8,808 nt of DNA from Chlorobiales bacterium (GTDB lineage Bacteria > Bacteroidota > Chlorobiia > Chlorobiales > Chlorobiaceae): the NCBI GenBank assembly GCA_022360415.1, contig JAKSDB010000089.1:1-8808 (forward strand), read 5' to 3'. This document shows positions 6,312 to 8,808 of the stretch, piece by piece (positions within the stretch are counted from its first letter, which is position 1; the number at the start of each line of letters is the position of its first letter). A program made the translations under genes and the position numbers. Under the pieces are notes generated by a model. The model was not told the DNA's origin, searched no databases, and was given only the letters and a program-made list of their open reading frames with translations.

Positions 6312-6325
6312 GCATGGAAACATGC
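6312..6325 (+). other. GAAA-tetraloop hairpin directly after the csmA stop
   Basis: GCATG-GAAA-CATGC forms a 5-bp stem closed by a GNRA tetraloop, starting at the base after the TAA stop. Such loops are unusually stable in RNA. It probably protects or marks the 3' end of the csmA message. It is followed ten bases later by the main terminator. Confidence 0.55.
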
Positions 6326-6334
6326 GAGCTCAAG

Positions 6335-6372
6335 AGGCAGTGATAGCGTCATGCTAACCACTGCCTTTTTTG
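6335..6372 (+). terminator. Rho-independent terminator of csmA
   Basis: AGGCAGTG (6335-6342) pairs with CACTGCCT (6359-6366). Inside it, a second stem TAGC/GCTA (6344-6347 with 6353-6356) closes a five-base loop. Six T residues follow (6366-6371). The strong bipartite stem plus T run is a classic intrinsic terminator and should end the csmC-csmA transcript. Confidence 0.9.
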
Positions 6373-6379
6373 TTTTATG

Positions 6380-6406
6380 GGGCTCAGTGTAAGACACTTG
6401 CAGCCC
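6380..6406 (+). other. Third hairpin downstream of csmA
   Basis: GGGCT-c-AGTGT-aag-ACACT-tgc-AGCCC gives two stacked 5-bp stems with a small asymmetric internal loop. The following bases to 6427 are T-rich (GTTTTTCTTTTTC), so it may be a back-up terminator. It lies just upstream of MITE-like element 2. Together with the preceding hairpins it fills 6312-6427, where there is no coding frame. Confidence 0.5.
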
Positions 6407-6431
6407 GGGTCAGTATGTTTTTCTTTTTCAT

Positions 6432-6576
6432 GGGCATCTCTTATAAATTGTCGCGAGCGACTTGAGGTACAAGGCGGGCGGAGCCACAGAAACCGGAGTG
6501 TACACGAAGTACATGAGGATTTCGAGCACCGATCAACGAGGTAATCATGGTGCACAGCAAATTAATAGAGGTGCCC
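6432..6576. mobile_element. MITE-like element 2, upstream of the PH-like protein gene
   Basis: The left end GGGCATCTCTTATAAATTG is an imperfect inverse of the right end CAAATTAATAGAGGTGCCC. A perfect direct repeat TCATG flanks it (6428-6432 and 6577-6581). The reverse complement of the left end, GACAATTTATAAGAGATGCC, matches the right end of element 1 closely. Internal hairpins are GTCGC-GA-GCGAC (6450-6461) and TGTAC-ACGAA-GTACA (6499-6513), in a GC-richer core. There is no transposase or credible coding frame. It is about 144 bases and non-autonomous. Its transposase source is not in this window. Confidence 0.8.
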
Positions 6577-6583
6577 TCATGTC

Positions 6584-6610
6584 GCCGCTCTGTAACGAGC
6601 CGGCTTTTTA
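6584..6610 (+). terminator. Possible terminator just after element 2
   Basis: GCCGCTC (6584-6590) and GAGCCGGC (6597-6604) pair with one bulged C around a six-base loop, followed by TTTTTATTTC. It may be an older terminator downstream of csmA, separated from that gene by insertion of element 2, or may stop transcripts started inside the element. The rest of the gap to 6792 holds AT-rich DNA and no gene that I can support. Confidence 0.4.
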
Positions 6611-6694
6611 TTTCTTCTTTTCGGCACCCGGCCATGATTATCTTTTTGTACCGCCTGGCAGCTTGCCGCCTGCGTTCAAGCGGGTGGCGCGGGG

Positions 6695-6722
6695 TTTGCT
6701 ATGTGCCATATTATTATATAAT
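6695..6722 (+). promoter_or_regulatory. Candidate promoter for the PH-like protein gene
   Basis: TATAAT (6717-6722) is a perfect -10 hexamer in an AT-rich tract. The best -35 at 16-base spacing is TTTGCT (6695-6700), a weak match. The start codon is 71 bases downstream. Because the surrounding DNA is AT-rich, a chance TATAAT is possible. Confidence 0.3.
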
Positions 6723-6792
6723 TTCTATTTGTTTTCATATTTTTATTGTTTCAATATTGTACGGCTAACCAGCGTAAAGGACAGGACTTGAG

Positions 6793-8505
6793 ATGGCTAC
6801 TCTATCAACCTATGTATCAGGACATACCGAAGCGAACGATGTCGCCGAGTTTTTTCAAAAGCAGATGCTGAATGCCGGGGAACGTCCACTTGCGTTTTTT
6901 GATGGCGTTTTCTACGAGTCACACCAGGAGCGTGTTGGTAACATTGCTTACCAGGACTATCTGATCTACTCTGACAGGGCGATCTACCTCTGGGCCAGAG
7001 GCGCAGACAAGGATTACCTGGACAGGTTTGCTTTGGGGGCTGTTTCGGTTAACAGCAGGAACAAGGACAACGATTTCGCCACGCTTAATCTTCGGATCAG
7101 AAGGGAAGGAAGAGAGCCTGTTTACGTGATATTCGATATGGTTGAAATAGTTGAAGCCGAAAAGATCAACACTCTCCACACGATTATCGAGTCCATCATG
7201 GAGAATTCCCTCGGCAACAATTTCAGGGACGAGATTCCTGACGAAATTGCCGAGCAGATTTTCCGGTCAGCAAGAAATACCTGTCCGCCGGTTTCTCTTG
7301 CTTTCAGTTCGCCGGAAGGTCAGGCTCCGGTTCCGGAGCAGAACAGCCGTATCGGGTACGGCAGGGACCTGCTTGAACAATACAAGGCATCGATTGGCTA
7401 TACGCCCGAAGATATGTCCGGTACCGGGCCTCCTTCCGGCAGCAGGAGGCCGGGGCCGCAGGAACATATGCAGCCGGGTATACCGAAAGGGCTTGAAGAC
7501 ATTCTTCCCACTGATCCTGAAGCATTGAAGCGGATCGCCGCCAATCTCAGGGACGCGATCGGCGATGCACCTTTCAAGTTTCGTAATCAGGTGATGAAAG
7601 ATCTTCAGCATATTCCGAACGATGTTGCAACGGTACTTACAGCTATCAATGAACTTGTTTTGAATATTGCCGACAATCCGCAGGCGGAAAAATTTGTCCT
7701 GAACGCTATACGGACGGCTGTAAAAAATGACGGGATTCTCGGTTCGATGGGCAAAGTGATCAAGCTGACCACCGGTCTTGACCCTATGGGCGGGAAACCT
7801 GCTGCGCAGCAGCCTTCCGGACGATCTTCCACAGGGGCGCATGAACCCGGCGAAGCTTCCCCTGTGCCGGATGACAGGAAAGGCCAGATTCGCAGAAAGA
7901 AAGTCAAAATACATTCGGAAAGCGAGGATGAAGTAACCGGATTGTCCGGAGAGTCACTGGACAAGGCCCTTGAAGAAGCAGAGGCTGGTATGCCTCCGGA
8001 TTCCGGTTCCGTTGAAAAGCATCAGAAAAAAGATATACAGCGCAAAAAAGTCAACATTGTAGCGGAAGAAACTCAGGAGTCTGATGCAGAGCCGGTAAAA
8101 AGAGCTTCTCGAAGGACATCCGCCGTGTCAGGGCCTTCTTCAATGGAGAGTAATGGTGAAAACAAGGTCAAGTCCAGGAAAATAAAGGTGAAATCCGAAG
8201 ATGATGCTCTTCCTCAATCGGTTGAGGAGCAGCTGAGAGAAGCGTTGAAGGATGTCGGCAGTATTGACAAGCCTGAACCGGACACATCCGGGGCACAGGA
8301 AAAAAAGGATGTCACGGGAAAGGAAACAGCTGTCAGGAGTGAACCGGTCGAAGGCAATAGGCCGGAAAAAAAGCAGCCGAAAGTCTACAAAACGATAGAA
8401 TCGGAGCCCGGACAGGAAGAAGATCCCGGCAGCGAACAACCTTCAGTGCAAAAAAGAACTGTAGGAAATTCCAGGCCCGGGAGGCCTGTCAGGAAAAACA
8501 AGTAA
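6793..8505 (+). CDS. PH-like-domain protein with long charged repetitive tail, chlorosome locus
   Basis: I do not recognise this 570-residue protein as a named family. Residues about 30-137 alternate beta strands and end in a helix (DYLIYSDRAIYLWARG, then FALGAVSV, LNLRIRR, VYVIFDMVEIVEAEKINTLHTIIESI), which resembles bacterial PH-like (YokE-type) domains. A Pro/Gly-rich linker (about 205-232) leads to a helical segment (about 233-330). From about 360 to the end it is highly charged and probably disordered. A motif of basic residues, beta-type V/I-K/N-I/V and then acidic residues recurs near 367-380, 416-430, 461-471 and 527-541. There is no signal peptide, no membrane helix, and a single cysteine (C164). 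AGGA (6783-6786) serves as ribosome site. Its place between csmA and a second ATPase suggests a scaffold in chlorosome assembly (inference). Confidence 0.85.
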   Translation: MATLSTYVSGHTEANDVAEFFQKQMLNAGERPLAFFDGVFYESHQERVGNIAYQDYLIYSDRAIYLWARGADKDYLDRFALGAVSVNSRNKDNDFATLNLRIRREGREPVYVIFDMVEIVEAEKINTLHTIIESIMENSLGNNFRDEIPDEIAEQIFRSARNTCPPVSLAFSSPEGQAPVPEQNSRIGYGRDLLEQYKASIGYTPEDMSGTGPPSGSRRPGPQEHMQPGIPKGLEDILPTDPEALKRIAANLRDAIGDAPFKFRNQVMKDLQHIPNDVATVLTAINELVLNIADNPQAEKFVLNAIRTAVKNDGILGSMGKVIKLTTGLDPMGGKPAAQQPSGRSSTGAHEPGEASPVPDDRKGQIRRKKVKIHSESEDEVTGLSGESLDKALEEAEAGMPPDSGSVEKHQKKDIQRKKVNIVAEETQESDAEPVKRASRRTSAVSGPSSMESNGENKVKSRKIKVKSEDDALPQSVEEQLREALKDVGSIDKPEPDTSGAQEKKDVTGKETAVRSEPVEGNRPEKKQPKVYKTIESEPGQEEDPGSEQPSVQKRTVGNSRPGRPVRKNK

Positions 8506-8510
8506 ACAAG

Positions 8511-8595
8511 GGAACCTCTGAAAAGTGTCATGAGCGGTTCGAGCGCCACCCGACGCAGCAATCGAGACGCGCAATAAGTTTTTTTAGAGGTGCCC
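8511..8595. mobile_element. MITE-like element 3, between the PH-like protein and second ATPase genes
   Basis: The left end GGAACCTCTGAAAA and right end TTTTTTTAGAGGTGCCC are imperfect inverted repeats. A perfect direct repeat ACAAG flanks it (8506-8510 and 8596-8600). The left copy begins at the base after the stop codon of the upstream gene. At about 85 bases it is shorter than elements 1 and 2, and its interior is unrelated except for the terminal AGAGGTGCCC. It ends 39 bases before the next start codon, and its T7 run could also help terminate upstream transcripts. Confidence 0.75.
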
Positions 8596-8634
8596 ACAAG
8601 TCTACGTTCACACAAACAGTTTTCAGTACATAAC

Positions 8635-8808
8635 ATGAGAATCATTCTTTATCTGGGGAAGGGCGGTGTTGGAAAAACGACAGTATCGGCAGCTACTGCA
8701 ACTGAAATTGCGCGCAGTGGTCAAAAGGTGCTGATTATGAGTACCGATGTTGCTCACAGCCTGGCTGATGCCTTTGGGACCGAGCTTTCCCCCAACGCCG
8801 TTGAAGTG
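8635..8808 (+). CDS. Second ArsA/Get3-family ATPase, 5' part only
   Basis: Only the first 58 residues are inside the window. The deviant Walker A motif GKGGVGKTT is at 8-16, with signature lysine K9. Switch I reads STDVAHSLADAF (36-47), where the complete paralogue has STDPAHSLSDSF. The two start regions align without gaps (MRIxxxxGKGGVGKT), so this is a paralogue of the ATPase at 4173, probably from an old duplication. No cysteine appears in the visible part. The start ATG has no Shine-Dalgarno sequence and follows MITE-like element 3. Whether it carries the Hsp20-like tail cannot be seen. Confidence 0.9.
   Translation, partial: MRIILYLGKGGVGKTTVSAATATEIARSGQKVLIMSTDVAHSLADAFGTELSPNAVEV

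Noticed and set aside
6462..6791. Plus-strand 109-codon frame upstream of the PH-like gene
   Set aside because: It starts inside MITE-like element 2, crosses a terminator-like hairpin and AT-rich promoter DNA, and has no protein-like composition.
7267..7914. Antisense frame of 215 codons opposite the PH-like gene
   Set aside because: It is rich in Arg, Phe and Pro as expected of a complement shadow, with no domain or start signal.

Overview
The window comes from a green sulfur bacterium (Chlorobiaceae). CsmA, the baseplate protein of the chlorosome antenna, is recognisable almost residue for residue, and CsmC lies directly upstream. Gene content and base composition fit a Chlorobium/Prosthecochloris-type genome. 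I cannot name the species from sequence alone.

Layout. Bases 1-1179 (+) hold a 60-codon hypothetical protein whose stop overlaps the start of an extended short-chain dehydrogenase/epimerase. Bases 1185-1285 are an inverted array of AT-rich heptads between convergent genes. Bases 1273-3830 (-) hold housekeeping genes in transcription order pyrK, ssb, holA, with a 34-base near-palindrome between ssb and holA. Bases 3831-4172 are the divergent spacer and carry a mobile-element-like repeat. From 4173 to the end, everything is on the + strand: an ArsA/Get3-type ATPase with a C-terminal Hsp20-like domain, csmC, csmA, a 570-residue PH-like protein with a long charged repetitive tail, and the start of a second ArsA/Get3-type ATPase cut by the window edge.

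How the genes may work together. CsmC and CsmA are structural proteins of the chlorosome envelope and baseplate. They are bracketed by two Get3-like ATPases, and the complete one has no cysteine, so it is unlikely to be an arsenite pump subunit. The co-linear group (ATPase, CsmC, CsmA, PH-like protein, ATPase) suggests a dedicated targeting or assembly module that delivers small hydrophobic proteins to the chlorosome. This is inference. The csmC-csmA pair has its own expression signals: strong Shine-Dalgarno sites, a weak intergenic terminator that could separate csmA dosage from csmC, and stacked hairpins after csmA.

Main structural discovery. Three short non-coding elements (about 141, 144 and 85 bases) share terminal inverted repeats ending in AGAGRTGCCC. 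Each is bounded by a 5-base direct repeat (TTACG/TTATG, TCATG/TCATG, ACAAG/ACAAG), the pattern left by insertion of a MITE-like element. They lie upstream of the first ATPase, upstream of the PH-like protein, and between that protein and the second ATPase.
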